Assembly: GCA_039654915.1 (NCBI GenBank)
Contig: CM077599.1
Coordinates: 67,851,001-67,915,000 of the forward strand
Length of the DNA: 64,000 nt
Reading direction: 5' to 3'
DNA from: Aquilaria yunnanensis
Taxonomy: Eukaryota > Streptophyta > Magnoliopsida > Malvales > Thymelaeaceae
Shown: piece by piece, positions 12,955 to 24,451 of the stretch
How positions within the stretch are numbered: position 1 is the stretch's first letter
Layout of the letters: each line of letters begins with the position of its first letter
Translations under genes and position numbers: made by a program
Notes under the pieces: model-generated
Seen by the model: only the letters and a program-made list of their open reading frames with translations
What the model was told of the DNA's origin: nothing
Database searches by the model: none

Positions 12955-13498
12955 ATGCTACACTAGGAAATCAACCATGCGCTTTGGAACAAGCTGCTGC
13001 TAGTTCGATGTTGATGCGAGGGCTCGGTAGCATCTTGAGAAGGTTTTTCAAAGATTAAATGCCTCTAGGTTTTTTGAAAATTAAATGCCTCTTTTAGACT
13101 CATTGCATTTATCGTATTATTGACATGATGTGATTTGCTTTTGTAGATTTATATGCTTGTGTATGATCGGCCTCCTCGTAAACATTTTTCCTTTGTTGTT
13201 TTGGATATATTGGACAGACAGGTGTAGGTGTGGGACTCCACGTCACCTACTAAACCTATACATGACTACAACCATTGGATATTACACATTGTAGGTTTGG
13301 TGATGAAAGTCTGGCCGTTTGAAACTTTTAATGACATAATGATGATAGTGGAGCTATTTTAACTATAGGTTAAAACATTAGAGTACATTATTTTACCAAA
13401 TGGGTATTGATTTCTAGATTTTCATCCTATAAGAGTTTTAATAACAGAGCAACCTAATGGGTGTGATTATGAAATTTTTACTTGTACGCTAAGGGAGA

Positions 13499-14996
13499 TG
13501 CTGCACTCTAGCAGTTGTAACCCAAGTGTAGGTTGTCGCAAGTAATAAAATCTTGGGAATCTGAGTGTCGAACCACAAGAAAGTGAATTAAGAGATACAA
13601 ATTACAAATTTGTTAATAAGGAAAAATCTTGGTGCAAGGTGTGAATAAGTGTTGATTAATAATTCAAATTCAAATAAAATAGCTAAGGTTAGGGGATCCA
13701 TTTTTAGTATATCGGTTATGATTAATTTTAGCCTATCTTACCACTCAATTGAGATCTACACATAAAGGAGGTCCCAATTAGGGAATTTAGTCAGTATTAA
13801 CTTTCATTGATCTTAAAACGCCAACGCTTGCTAATGGGTTCAAGTATCCATCATGCCAACCTTTATCTACAATAACTCAAAATTCCAATATAACTGGTAG
13901 AGCCATGTTCTACAGAGGGAATTAAGTAGCTTTCGTGCCAATGATTGACTATGATGAATCAAGACTTCCACTTAACAATGAGGGAAATTAAATAGATTAA
14001 AGAAGAAAATACCGTTAACGTTATGATCCATTAATTCAAATCAATCATAACCTTTATACCAAAAGTTTCACCATTTCACCTTAGCAAAAAGAAGATTAGT
14101 TAGCCATGATAAAAGTACACAACATGTAGAAAGATGAAATGAACATGGATTGAAAGATTAAAAGAAGAACAAGAAGAAGAACGAGAAAACATTTGGACAG
14201 AGCTTCGGTATTGAAAACTAGAACAAAACTAAAGAAGAAAAGCTAAAGATGATACAAGAACATAAATGAGGCTTAAGAAATGGCATGAATTCGTCCTCCC
14301 CCCAAGGTGGCTATTTATAGAGTTTTTGGGGTGGGTGAAATGATAAAATATTAAAATGTTGGTAAATACAAATCAACAAAGGCAGGTTGCAACTTCTTTT
14401 AATTTTTTGACCATTGTATATATCGAATCAGCTCTTCCTTAAAGAACGGAACTTGTAGATCTCTTCTTTAGCTTCGAATCGATAACCTGCTCTTTCAAAT
14501 CGGACATCCATAGCTCAAGTTATGATTTTTCTACCGAAAATGCTCTTCAGCACATGAAAGAACGAATTTTCTCATCTATAATCAGATTTCGGCAATGAAA
14601 ATAATCAAACTAGCTTGTGAAATGAAGCAGAGTTGAAGATCTATGTTTAGCTTTTATATGAATGTGGAATCACTCAGTTCTTATGTCTACAGCTCCAGAT
14701 ATGATTTTTCTCGTAAATGGTTGCCAAGTGATGATTTTACCTACATAAAAAAATTAATTATTTAATATATATATATATATATAAACAGTAAACCACGTAT
14801 GTATAGTAAATACACATATGAACAATGAAATATGTGTATGAACAGTAAGTTGGTAAATGCTATGAATAGTAAAAATGTATGTGAATAGTAAAATGCATGA
14901 ATAGTAACTCGGTGTAAAAATGCTCAAAATATAGAAATTAATCATACTCAAAATGTATAATGATGATTTAAACCCTTAATAGCAATACACTTATGA
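13499..14996 (-). mobile_element. LTR of the Athila-like family (copy B), outer end truncated
   Basis: About 1,498 bp and closely similar to copy A over its whole length, including 'tgctgcactctagcagttg' at 13499 and the 'cttatga' near its other end. There the last ten or so bases (gtattcatca) are missing and unrelated sequence follows. No matching 5-bp duplication is seen (GGAGA on the left only). It is a solo LTR or the remains of a deleted element. Confidence 0.8.
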
Positions 14997-15143
14997 AATC
15001 ACCATTTTGGAATTAAAGTCACTATCTTGAGAAAGCAAACACTCACTTGCATTAGTAACCCACAGACTCAGTACATTTTAGGTCTAAAACAAATCCTTCG
15101 ACTGTGCAAACTAATTCTTAAATTACCCTACATTAGAATAATA

Positions 15144-15804
15144 CTACCACTTACCTAAATTGCTACTTTCCATGTGATGCTCGTTAGAGAAAGATGCCTC
15201 GTGTGGCTTATACATACCATCGCCTCTTGTGCCAAAACTCCACCTTATGAACTGTGATTGCAATAAACTCTGGAATGACATACCATTTCCTTGCATTGAT
15301 TGTGACATGTAGCCAATGTTTTCAGAGTATGCCAAAGAATTTGTTCGAATTTCTTCAAAATTAGGCCCAATTGTTAAAACTAAAAAGCTTGGTTGGCTGT
15401 ACATACATGGTTATCCATGCTCAAACTAGCAGTTAAGTGTTGAGTATGATAAAAAACATGCTATTTTCACACAACCCTTTATAGGAATTTTTTTTTCAAC
15501 TTTAGATTGATTCATGCACATGTGTTGTGTGATTAGTTGAACCACATTTTTTACACTTCACTTGCCACTAACACATGTTCGATTTACTCCTTCGACATCT
15601 CTTCCCATTAATCACCATTGGATTATAAAGTACCGCTGAGTTAGAATTTGTAGCCTTGTTATCCATACTCTCCACCCTTTCTAACCCTTTTTGGTACAAC
15701 TCTCCAGCTTGAATAGTTAACCTAATTAATTCCCCTCTTCTTTTATTACACCCTTCTATATCATACCTAACTGCAAGGTAAAATATTTTATTACCCATCG
15801 TGAT
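15144..15804 (-). pseudogene. FAR1-like transposase relic, C-terminal part
   Basis: The minus strand from 15804 downward reads MGNKIFYLAVRYDIEG, then GELYQKGLERVESMDNKA and AVLYNPMVINGKRCRRSK, the Leu/Glu-rich helix and basic tail (normally 'NP..V..KGRP.') seen at the end of FAR1-RELATED/MULE transposase-like proteins. A second fragment (15404-15144) lies further on in another frame. The frame joins conceptually to 24452-26290 across the inserted Athila-like element, so the insertion cut this gene. Confidence 0.6.
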
Positions 15805-17284
15805 TGATGAATACTCATAAGTGTATTGCTATTAAAGGTTTAAATCATCATTATACACTTTAAATATAATTAATTTCTATATTTTGAGCATTTTTCCTCT
15901 GGGATACTATTCACATGCATTTTTACTATTCATAGTTACTATTCACTGACTTACTATTCATACACGTATTTACTGTACATACATGATTTGCTGTTCATTA
16001 ATATTAAAATATATATATTAAATAATTATTTTTTATATAAGTAAAATCATCACTTGGTGACCCTTCATGAGAAAAGTCATATCTGGAGCTGTAGGTGTCA
16101 GAACTAAGTGATTCCAAATTTATTTGAAAGCCAACACATAGATCTTCAACTCTGCTTCATTGCGCAAGCTAGTTTGATCATTTTGGTTGTTGAAATCTGA
16201 TTATAGATGAGACCATTTGTTCTTTCATGTGCTGAAGAGCAGTTTCGGTAGAAAAATCATAACTTGAGCTACGGATGTTTGATTTGAATGAGCAAGCTAT
16301 CGATTCGAAGCTAAAGAAGAGATCTACAAGTTATGTTCTTTAAGGAAGAGCTTATTCAATGTCTACAATGGTTGAAAAATTAAAAGAAGTTGCAGTCTGC
16401 CTTTGTTGATTTGTATTTACCTATATTTTACTATTTTATTATTTCACCTATCCCAAAAACTCTATAAATAGGCACCTTGGGGGGAGGACGAATTCATGCC
16501 ATTTCTTAGGCCTCATTTATGTTTTTTGTATCAAAGTTAGCTTTTATCCTTTGTTCTTGTTCTTATTTTCAATACCGAAGCTCTGTCCAAGTGTTTTCTT
16601 CTTATTCTTCGTCTTGTTCATCCTTTGATCTTTCAATCCATGTTCATTTCATCTTTCTACATGTTATTTACTTTTATTATGGCTAACTAGTCTTCTTTTT
16701 GCTAAGGTGAAAGGGTGAAGCTTTTGGTATAAAGGTTATGATTGATTTGAATAGATCACAATGATAACGGTATTTTCTTCCTTAATCTATTTAACTTCCC
16801 TCCTTGTTAAGTATGAGTTTTAATTCATTATAGTCAAATCATTGGCACAAAAGCTGCTTGATTCCCTCTATAGAACATGGCTATGCAGGCTATATTGGAA
16901 ACTTGAGTTATTATAGACAAAGGTTGACACGATGGATACTTGAACCCATTAGCAAGCGTTGGTGTTTTAAGATCAATGAAAGTTAATACTAACTAAATTC
17001 CCCGATTGGGACCTCCTTTATGTGTGGATCCCAATTGAGTGGTAAGATGGGCTAAAATTAATCATAACCAATATACTAAAAGTGGATCCCCTAACCTTAG
17101 CTATTTATTTGATTTTGAGTTTTGTAATCAACACCTGTTCACACTTTGCACCAAAATCTTTCCTTATTACCAAATCTGTAATATGTATTTCTTAATTCAC
17201 TTTCTTGTGGTTCGACACTTAGACTCCCGAGATTTTATTACTTACGACAATCTACACTTGGGTTACAACTGCTAGAGTGCAACA
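15805..17284 (+). repeat. 5' LTR of the Athila-like element
   Basis: 1,480 bp, beginning TGATGAATACTCATAAGTG and ending CTAGAGTGCAACA (TG...CA). It contains 'ctctataaatag' near 16460, a TATA-type signal, followed by 'ggcaccttggggggagga', so transcription would start around 16490. Confidence 0.85.
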
Positions 17285-17310
17285 AGTTTTGGTGCCAATG
17301 CCGGGGAAGT
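17285..17310 (+). other. Primer-binding site region
   Basis: Directly after the LTR, 'gttttggtgccaatgccggg' resembles the 'TTGGCGCCGTTGCCGGGGA' motif that follows Athila/Tat LTRs and primes from the 3' end of a tRNA (Asp type in the literature as I recall it). Confidence 0.6.
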
Positions 17311-17619
17311 AAAATTAGAGTACAAGTTCAATTCTTTTTTCTTTTTGTTCCTTTTTATTTTGTTTCATTTTTTTTTCATCATATGGAAAGGTGAGCCTTC
17401 TACCCCTTAATTTCTGTTAATCTTATATTTCTTAATTTTTTATTTTATTTTTATTGTTGAATAAAAGGCTGAGCCTCCTATCTTTTATTTTTTGTTCATA
17501 TTGCTTTCTTTTTATTTATTTTTCTTATTATTATTAAATGGAAGGCTGAGCCTCCTACCTAACTTGTTATTGATATTTGTTTTTCTTATTACTATTTTAT
17601 TTTTGTATGAAAGCTTGGT

Positions 17620-19093
17620 CACGTACATCAAGTGGTAGACTAGTAAGAGAATCTAAATCTTCTTCAAACATGGCTGAACATATTAATGAACAAGAAGATA
17701 ACCATTCTCTACATAATGACCAAGATTGACCCAGGACACTTAGAGAACACATGAAACTCGTAAGAAATAGCACACCATCATATCTAATTTTTTCTGCTGA
17801 TGCATGTACCTTCAATTTTAAGCCAGGTATTATTTAACTTTTACCAACTTTTCATGGCTTTGATTCCGAAAATCCTTACTTGCATCTGAGAGAATTTAAG
17901 GAAGTCTGTCACACATATAACAACCTAAATTGTAGCATGAACACTATCAGGCTTAAGCTTTTTCCTTTTTCTTCGAAAGATAAAACTAAAACTTGGCTAC
18001 AGTATCTTAGGTTAGGCTCTATTAATTCATGGGATGAACTGCAACAACAATTTCTGCATATAGAACAAATTCTTTCAAAAGGCAAATCACCACTTTCACA
18101 TAAAAATAGGGAGAAACTTTTTATCAGTGTTGGGATAGATACAAGGATTTACTTAACACAAGCTCACACCATAGTTTTGAAACATGGAGATTAGTCTCAC
18201 ATTTTTATGAATGTTTGACACCTAGGGAAAGACAAATGATAGAAATGATGTGTAATGGAACATTTGAGGATAAAGATCCTGATGAGACAATGAATTACCT
18301 AGACATGCTAGCAGAAAATGCACAAAATTAGGACACTGTTGGTACCTATGAGGCTCCAGGTAAGATTCATACCCTTACATCTAGTGGAGGCATATATTAT
18401 CTTAAGGAAGATAATGACCTTCAAGTAAAATTTGCATCTCTAGCTAAAAAGGTTGAGGCATTCGAAATGAAAAAAGCTGGTCATTTAAAATCTGTTGAAG
18501 AAATTATTTGTCATATTTGTGAGACCAATGACCATTCCACTAGCAATTGTCCAACCTTGCCCACTTTCAAAGAATGTCTCCATGCACAAGTCAATGTATT
18601 GAACAACTTCGAGAGACTAACCCAAAATCCATACTCACAAACTTACAATCCTGATTGGAGGAATTATCCAAATTTCAGTTAGAGAAATAATAATAATACT
18701 CAACCATCACAACCACCTTTGCACACCCAACAAAACTTTCAACAATCTCAAGGGTATGCATCTTATGTTCCTCCTTTTAGGAAAAATTTTGAAGACACAT
18801 TACATTCATTTATTGAAAAGCAAGAGTCAATCAATGCTCAAACAAGTCAAATCATAATTGATTTAAAAGAAACTTTTGTAAAATTTACATCTGCACTCAA
18901 TATTCAAGAGAAAGGACAATTTCCTTCTCAACCACAAGCGAATCCCAAAAGTCAAACCATAGATCAAGTGAAGTCAATCATTACACTCCATAATGGTAAG
19001 GTTGTTGAAAAATCCATTCTTGATCCTTGTGTAGGAGACAATGAGTCAACTTCTAAGAATAAAGAAGGGGTTAAACCTATATCAAGCGAATAA
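17620..19093 (+). pseudogene. gag relic of the Athila-like element
   Basis: Capsid-like region in several frames. 17880-18194 reads LHLREFKEVCHTYNN, MNTIRLKLFPFSSKDKTKTW and SWDELQQQF, the conserved plant gag core ('RLRLFPFSLRDKAKAWL...W.EL..KFL'). 18467-18682 contains a zinc knuckle CHICETNDHSTSNC (C-x2-C-x4-H-x4-C, 18509-18550). 18719-19093 is the Gln-rich linker toward the protease. Stop codons and at least two frame changes separate these blocks. Confidence 0.75.
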
Positions 19094-19339
19094 CAAATTG
19101 AATCTCCACCTACACCTCAATTTCCTCAGGCATTAATTGTTCCTAAGAATGTGAATAAGAATTCTGAAATTCTTGATATCTTCAAGAAAGTATAGATCAA
19201 TATCCCCTTATTGGATGCGATTAAACAGGTTCCTTCTTATGCTAAAATTTTGAAGGATTTATACATTGTTAAAATAAAACTGAATGTGAAAAAGAAAACC
19301 TTCTTGGCCGAGTAGGTAAGTTCTGTTATTTAAAATAAT

Positions 19340-19971
19340 ACTGCTTTGAAATACAAGGATCCTGGCTGTCCAACAATCTCATGTTTTATTGAAGAACATA
19401 AAATTGAGCAAGCATTACTTGATCTTGGGGCTAGTGTAAACTTACTTCCATATTCAGTTTACCAAAAACTAAATTTGGGTAGTTAAAACCAACCGAATTA
19501 ACTCTTTTGCTTGCTGACAGATTAGTGAAATTGACCATAAGAGTCATTGAAGATGTGTTAGTCCAAGTTGATAAAATCATATATCCTATTGATTTTATTG
19601 TTTTGGACACACCATCAGTGAAAATTAAGAATTCAATACCTATTATCTTAGGACATCCATTTTTAGCAACTTCTAATGCCTTAATTAATTGCAGGAATGG
19701 ATTGATGAAGCTAACATTTGGAAATATAACATTGGAGTTAAATATTTTAAACTTACTTAAGCAGCCACCTGAAAAAAAAGATGAAAGTGAGAAAGTTTAC
19801 CTCATTAACGTTATTGGGAAAAACCACATAGAAGAAGGGCGTATTTTTTATCAGCTAAAAAATTATCTGGTTAATTCGTTTGAATCGATTATACAAATGG
19901 ATCAAGATACATTTAACATATGTTTATTGCTTGATTCTTCACAGGTAAAAAAAAACATATGTTGGAAATAA
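19340..19971 (+). pseudogene. Retroviral-type aspartic protease relic
   Basis: The block starts with DPGCPTISCFIEEHKI, followed by LLDLGASVNLLP near 19415-19450. The active-site D-S/T-G is D-L-G here, the variant usual in the Athila lineage. One codon change after NLG gives a stop. The frame reopens from 19507 with ADRLVKLTIRVIEDVLVQVD and IPIILGHPFLATSNALINC, the flap and C-terminal core of the fold. The gene is broken and lies downstream of gag as expected. Confidence 0.75.
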
Positions 19972-19977
19972 AAAGAT

Positions 19978-20600
19978 GAAGAGCCAAATAAAATACCCAA
20001 ATCGGAGTTGAAGCTCTTGCCAAAAGAAATGAAGTACCTAATGTCAAAATAAGATGCTAAACCAAGGCTGATACGCCGGATTGTATTATTTCAAGAGTTC
20101 AACACTATGGCCAAAGATAAGATAAGCACCGAAAATGTTGTCGTTGACAATTTGTCAAGGCTGAGAACGAATTCAACAATTGAGGCTACACCTATAAATG
20201 ATTATTTTCCTGATAAATTTTTATTTTCTGCCACCACAGTACCTTGGTTTGCTAATATTATCAACTTTTTTGTGGCAGGACGAATACCAACTCAATAGAG
20301 TATCCGAGATAAGAATAAATTTTTAAATGAGGTGAAAATTTTTTATTGGGATGACTCTTATCTTTTCAAATACTGTCCTGATCAAATATTTACGAGATGC
20401 ATACCTAAGGATAAAGTAAAAAGTATAATTGAATTTTCTCATTTTGAAACGTGCAAATGGCATTTTTTGTCAAAGAAAACAGCCGTAAAGATTTTGCAAT
20501 CTGAATTTTACTAGCCCTTTTTGTTTAAAGATGTACATGCATTTTGCAAACCTTTGAAAATTGTCAAAAAGTAGGATCCATTTCTTCCCGATTAAGTGGC
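19978..20600 (+). pseudogene. pol remnant: RT and most of RNase H deleted, integrase N-terminus left
   Basis: After a few residues of the RT leader (SELKLLPKEMKYL near 20005) the sequence jumps, around 20050, to the end of RNase H: RLIRRIVLFQEFNTMA and ENVVVDNLSRL, the usual 'NVVADHLSRL' exit. Then come FYWDDSYLFKYCPDQI, RCIPKDKVKSIIEF and FCKPLKIVKK, the zinc-binding H-H-C-C start of integrase. The polymerase core with its YxDD box is absent, as are the integrase catalytic residues. A stop at 20296-20298 and further ones complete the break. Confidence 0.75.
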
Positions 20601-20691
20601 GGATACGGTACTCCGTGGCTCTTAAGGTGGTTATCTCAGTTTCCTATAATAACTGATTTCTTTCTCTCCTCTCACAATTTTTTTCTCACCA

Positions 20692-21240
20692 ATGGATTCT
20701 ACTCTTTCTCCTTTGCAAAAATACTTTCATTCTCTTCCAATAAATATTCTTAAAAGGATTTACCAAGCTAGATGTAAATGATTAAGAGTTTTGATGCACA
20801 ATGGCATCTTTGAAGATGTGCGTTGGTTAATTGAAGCTAAGGTTCCTTTGGCTGGTGAAATCCCAAATGCATTTGTGTCTCACATGCCTAGCTAAGGCAA
20901 AAACTCTTATACCAAAAAAATGAAGAGCGAAAAGGTTACGAGTCTGTCATAAATGTGGTCGATAGACTTGTGATACTAAATGTTGTTCTTTAGGAATGGT
21001 GTCTGATAATCGAGAAGATAAAATACAATTCATCAAGAATTGCCTAAGTAAGGATTCTTTGGATAATATCCGATTGACTCTTGAAACACATTCTTGTGAA
21101 TTAATGCAACATAAACTTCTTGGTTTATGGAGTATTTTCCATAAAGAATGAGAGCGTTATAATCTTGAGAATCTGACTTTAAAATGCCCTATTTGCTAGT
21201 TTGTAAGAAAATTGGATGGGAAGCAAATCCCTAACTCATA
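20692..21240 (+). pseudogene. Unidentified Cys-rich ORF relic carried by the Athila-like element
   Basis: I do not recognise this gene. From the ATG at 20692 one frame reads MDSTLSPLQKYFHSLP, NILKRIYQARCK, a TGA, then LRVLMHNGIFEDVRWLIEAK and VPLAGEIPNAFVSHMPS to a TAA. A one-step frame change near 20920 leads to RLRVCHKCGR, a TAG, then TCDTKCCSLGMVSDNREDK, IQFIKNCLSKDSLDNIRL and LWSIFHKE, then a stop, and KCPIC near 21187. The CHKC, CDTKCC and CPIC groups look like a metal-binding fold. Several stops sit where a CGA codon would fit, as expected from cytosine deamination. It lies between the integrase remnant and the LOG copy. Confidence 0.5.
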
Positions 21241-21483
21241 GAAGGCGTTGAACCCGTTACTGGACGTGAAACCAGTGGAAAATGTGAGCCATAGTCACAA
21301 CTACTGTACATTCAAGCTGTCATTTTTTAAAAAAGTTCATTTTCTTCTGATAATAATCTACCTACTCCTGTAGGTGTAATCATTGCATTATCCTTTCATC
21401 TCTATAAATGCATGTTATTCTTCTCATTTTTCACAATGTTAAGGATAGAAATGGAGGGAACCTCAACTTGCAGATTCTGAAAT

Positions 21484-22080
21484 ATTTGTGTATTTTATAG
21501 AGCTTTTCCCAGAAAGGATGAAGAGTTTTTTAGGGCAGCCAACCATTTGGGTAAAGTACTAGCTGAGCAAAAAATACATTTGGTTTATGAGGAAGGCAGT
21601 GTTGGATTGATGGGTGGTGTAGCAACAGCAGCATCTGTAGGGGGTAGCCAAGTTTTGGGTATCATCCCTACACTTTTGAAATTGATTTCTGGAGGCACAA
21701 TTGAAGAAGAATTAGTGGTTAAAAACTTGCAACAACGTTTGTTGCAAATGCTCTGTAATTCTGATGTCTTTATTGCTCTCCTATGAGCGTTTGACACATT
21801 GGGGGCAATTTTTTAAATTACTTCCATGGCCCAACTTAATTTATACCAGAAACCCATTGGGCTATTGAATGTTAACAGTTTCTTTGCAGGTCTATTATCT
21901 TTTATGGATCATGCTATGCAGGAGAAATTTATCTCAGTGACGACACTACGGATCCTAATATCTGCATCAACTGCTGAAGAATTGCTAGACAAAATGCAAG
22001 CTTTCGTTCCTAAACCAGATCTAGCAGCGATTCAAATAGACTGGACACGACAATCTTTCCCAATCAGTTTCATCCCATAA
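21484..22080 (+). pseudogene. Intronless LOG-like pseudogene (cytokinin riboside 5'-monophosphate phosphoribohydrolase)
   Basis: A single frame of 199 codons spans nearly a whole LOG (LONELY GUY) protein, the enzyme that releases active cytokinin bases from their nucleotides in the cytosol. It reads ICVFYRAFPRKDEEFF, LGKVLAEQKIHLVYEEGSVG, LMGGVATAASVGGSQVLGII, AQLNLYQKPIGLLNVNSFF and ATIQ-like DLAAIQIDWTRQ to a TAA at 22078. There is no frameshift, only two stops: TGA 21784-21786, exactly where the first Gly codon of the catalytic PGGxGTxxE motif should be, and TAA 21814-21816. The CGSS region, the GGGS loop (EEGS) and the motif around the Arg are also altered, so it cannot work as an enzyme. 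Real LOG genes have several introns; none is present, so this is an RNA-derived copy inside a retroelement. Confidence 0.85.
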
Positions 22081-23325
22081 GTATCCTTTACCCTGCTTGT
22101 CATTTTTATTTTTGTTAATAAGTGATGAATCACAATGGAAGAGAGCAATCGGACTTCTGGATCTTTTTATCTTGTCTTTTAGTTTTACTATCAGCATTTT
22201 TTTTATTTTGATTTAAGTTATTTCAGGTTTTTCATTTTCAATAACTACCATTTCAAGTAATCTATTCTTGACTTTTCTTATCTATATTTTAAAATTGGGG
22301 ACAATGTCTTAATCTAGTTGGGGGGAGGGATAATTGTCACATTTTTTTTTTAGGATAGTTTTTCTCATGCTGATATTAAAATCATTGGACAAAACTCTTA
22401 GTTTAGAATGACTGAGTAAAAGGGGTAATCTTACTCTTGAGACGCAACCTATTAGGCATGCTAGTCATAACATTTTTTTAAGTAGGTTTTTGAACCCGTA
22501 CAAGATGACACACTCACTAGTAATCTATATTTTCTATCTTAAAAATTTCTATGCTTGGTGATGAAATTGTTAAGGTGATGAGCTACATTAAAGTTTATAT
22601 GTTTGAAATCTTATTTGACGTAATGCTTTAGTCAAATTTTATTCACTTTGACAAGGGATTAGGATGTTTAAGTTATGAATTACTGATATTTTTACACATG
22701 CTGAAAATTTTTATTGTCTTTTAGATTTCAAAGAATACTCCAACTATGTGGCTGTTAGGACTTCTAATGAACAATATCTTAACTTGATTTGAATAAAAAA
22801 AAACTTCAAAAAAACCAGAAAAACAACACCAAGAAGTGTTGAAAATACTTGGAAAAAAAAAACAACAACAACAAGTGATGTTTGCTCTTGGAAAGGGCTG
22901 CCTATTACCGGGGTTTTCCAAATAAGGCTTGAGCCAAAGTTAAAGAAAAAAAAATGAAACTTTTATAGTGTAATAGTATGAAAGACCGCCAAAGCGATGG
23001 TTTTGAATTAGATTTATTCTTATAAGCCACAAATGTTGGTATGATTTACTGAAATCTTTTAGACACTCCTGATAGTCAGTCACACACTTACTGCACTCAG
23101 TAACTCATAATCTTTCATGCTTTTTTCCTTTTTTGAGTGGTTGAAATGCTCATAAATCATTATAAAATTTTTATTTTTAGTATTATAATTTTGATACTCA
23201 TTACTTCAATGGTTTCTAATAAATAGTATAGAGATTAATAGTAGAAAACATTGGATGAAACCTGAGTATTCATTGAGTACATCGCCTTACTTGCTAGGGA
23301 CTAGCAAGAACTTGATTGAGGGGTG
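22081..23325 (+). other. 3' non-coding tract and polypurine tract of the Athila-like element
   Basis: No coding capacity. 'aaaattggggacaatgtctt' at 22291 followed by 'ttggggggaggga' at 22319 is typical of the region after pol in Athila-type elements. A purine-rich 'ttgaggggtg' immediately before the 3' LTR (23316-23325) serves as the polypurine tract. Confidence 0.6.
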
Positions 23326-24451
23326 TGATAAATACTCATAAGTGTATTGCTGTTAAGGGTTTAAATCATTATTATACATTTTGAGTATAATTAATTTCTA
23401 TATTCTGAGCATTTTTCCTCCAGGATACTATTCACGTATTTTTACTATTCACAGTTACTATTCACTGAATTACTATTCATACGCATATTTCACTGTTCAT
23501 ATGCGTATTTACTGTACATACATGGTTTAGTATTCATTAATATTAAAAAATATATATATTAAATAATTATTTTTTTTATGTAGGTAAAATCATTACTTGG
23601 CAACCATTCATGAGAAAAATCATATCTGGAGCTGTAAGCATCGAAACTGAGTGATTTCAAATTTATCTAAAAGCCAACATATAGATCTTCAACTTTGCTT
23701 CTTTCCGCAAGCTAGTTTGATCATTTTCATTGCTGAAATCTGATTATAGATTAGATTATTCATTCTTTCGTGTGCTAAAGAGCAGTTTTGGTAGAAAAAT
23801 CATAACTTGAGCTACGGTTGTCCAATTTGAATGAGTAAGCTATCAATTCAAAGCTAAAGAAGATCTACACGTTTTGTGCTTTGAGGAAGAGCTAATTCAA
23901 TGTCTACAATGGTTGAAAAATTAAAAGAAGTTGCAGCCTATATTTGTCGATTTGTATTTACTTACATTTTACTATTTTACCATTTCACCTACCCCAAAAA
24001 CTCTGTAAATAGGCACCTTGGGGAGGGAGGATGAATTCATTCCATTTCTTAGGCCTCATTTATGTTTTTGTATCAAAGTTAGCTTTCCTCCTTTGTTCTT
24101 GTTCTTATTTTCAATACCAAAGCTCTGTCCAAATGTTTTCTTCTTATTCTTCTTCTTGTTCATCCTTTGATCTTTCAATTCATGTTCATTTCATCTTTCT
24201 ACATGTTGTTTACTTTTATTATGACTACCTAATCTTCTTTTTGCTAAGATGAAAGGGTGAAACTTTTAATATAAAGGTTATGATTGATTTAAATAGATCA
24301 CAACATAAACGGTATTTTCTTTCTTAATCTATTTAATTTCCCTCCTTGTTAAGTAGGAGTCTTGATTCATCAAAGTCAAATCATTGGCACAAAAGTTGCT
24401 TGATTCCCTCTGTAAAACATGACTTTGCCAGCTATATTGGAATCTCGAGTT
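23326..24451 (+). repeat. 3' LTR of the Athila-like element, truncated
   Basis: About 1,126 bp, colinear with the first part of the 5' LTR from TGATAAATACTCATAAGTG to the 'gctatattggaa' phrase near 24431, then abruptly FAR1-like sequence. The last 370 or so bases (R/U5 end) and the right target duplication are missing. Confidence 0.85.

Larger units (their letters stand above)
9270..13498 (+). pseudogene. Decayed Ulp1/DUF1985-type transposon gene, split by a solo LTR
   Basis: Three colinear relics on + suggest one gene of the kind plant MULEs carry (Kaonashi-like Ulp1 genes). First, 9270-9727 reads in one frame with a few stops and contains AEDFIEIMGIKDESEP, KAFVLYCITNILCPSIRS and ANFIVDQLVVG, the pattern of the DUF1985-like N-terminal region. 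Second, the open frame 10160-10789. Third, 13140-13495 reads RKHFSFVVLDILDRQV, VWDST, then EQPNGCDYEIFTC, which fits the His..Trp-Asp..Gln..Cys layout of C48 (SUMO-protease-like) peptidases with the QxNGxDCGxF motif decayed to QPNGCDYEIF. Stops and the catalytic change make activity unlikely. The solo LTR 11438-12954 interrupts the middle. Confidence 0.6.
15805..24451 (+). mobile_element. Athila-like Ty3/Gypsy retrotransposon, internally deleted, with LOG cargo
   Basis: An 8.65-kb element inserted in the FAR1-like relic. In order it has: 5' LTR 15805-17284; primer-binding region right after it; gag relic; protease relic; the very end of RNase H followed by the integrase N-terminus, with the reverse transcriptase core deleted; an unidentified Cys-rich ORF relic (20692-21240); a LOG-derived pseudogene (21484-22080); a non-coding 3' tract with the 'ttggggacaatgt' phrase common in this lineage; a purine tract; and a 3' LTR truncated at about 24451. 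Frameshifts and stops make it non-autonomous. The left flank is GTGAT; the right duplication was lost with the LTR end. Confidence 0.85.
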
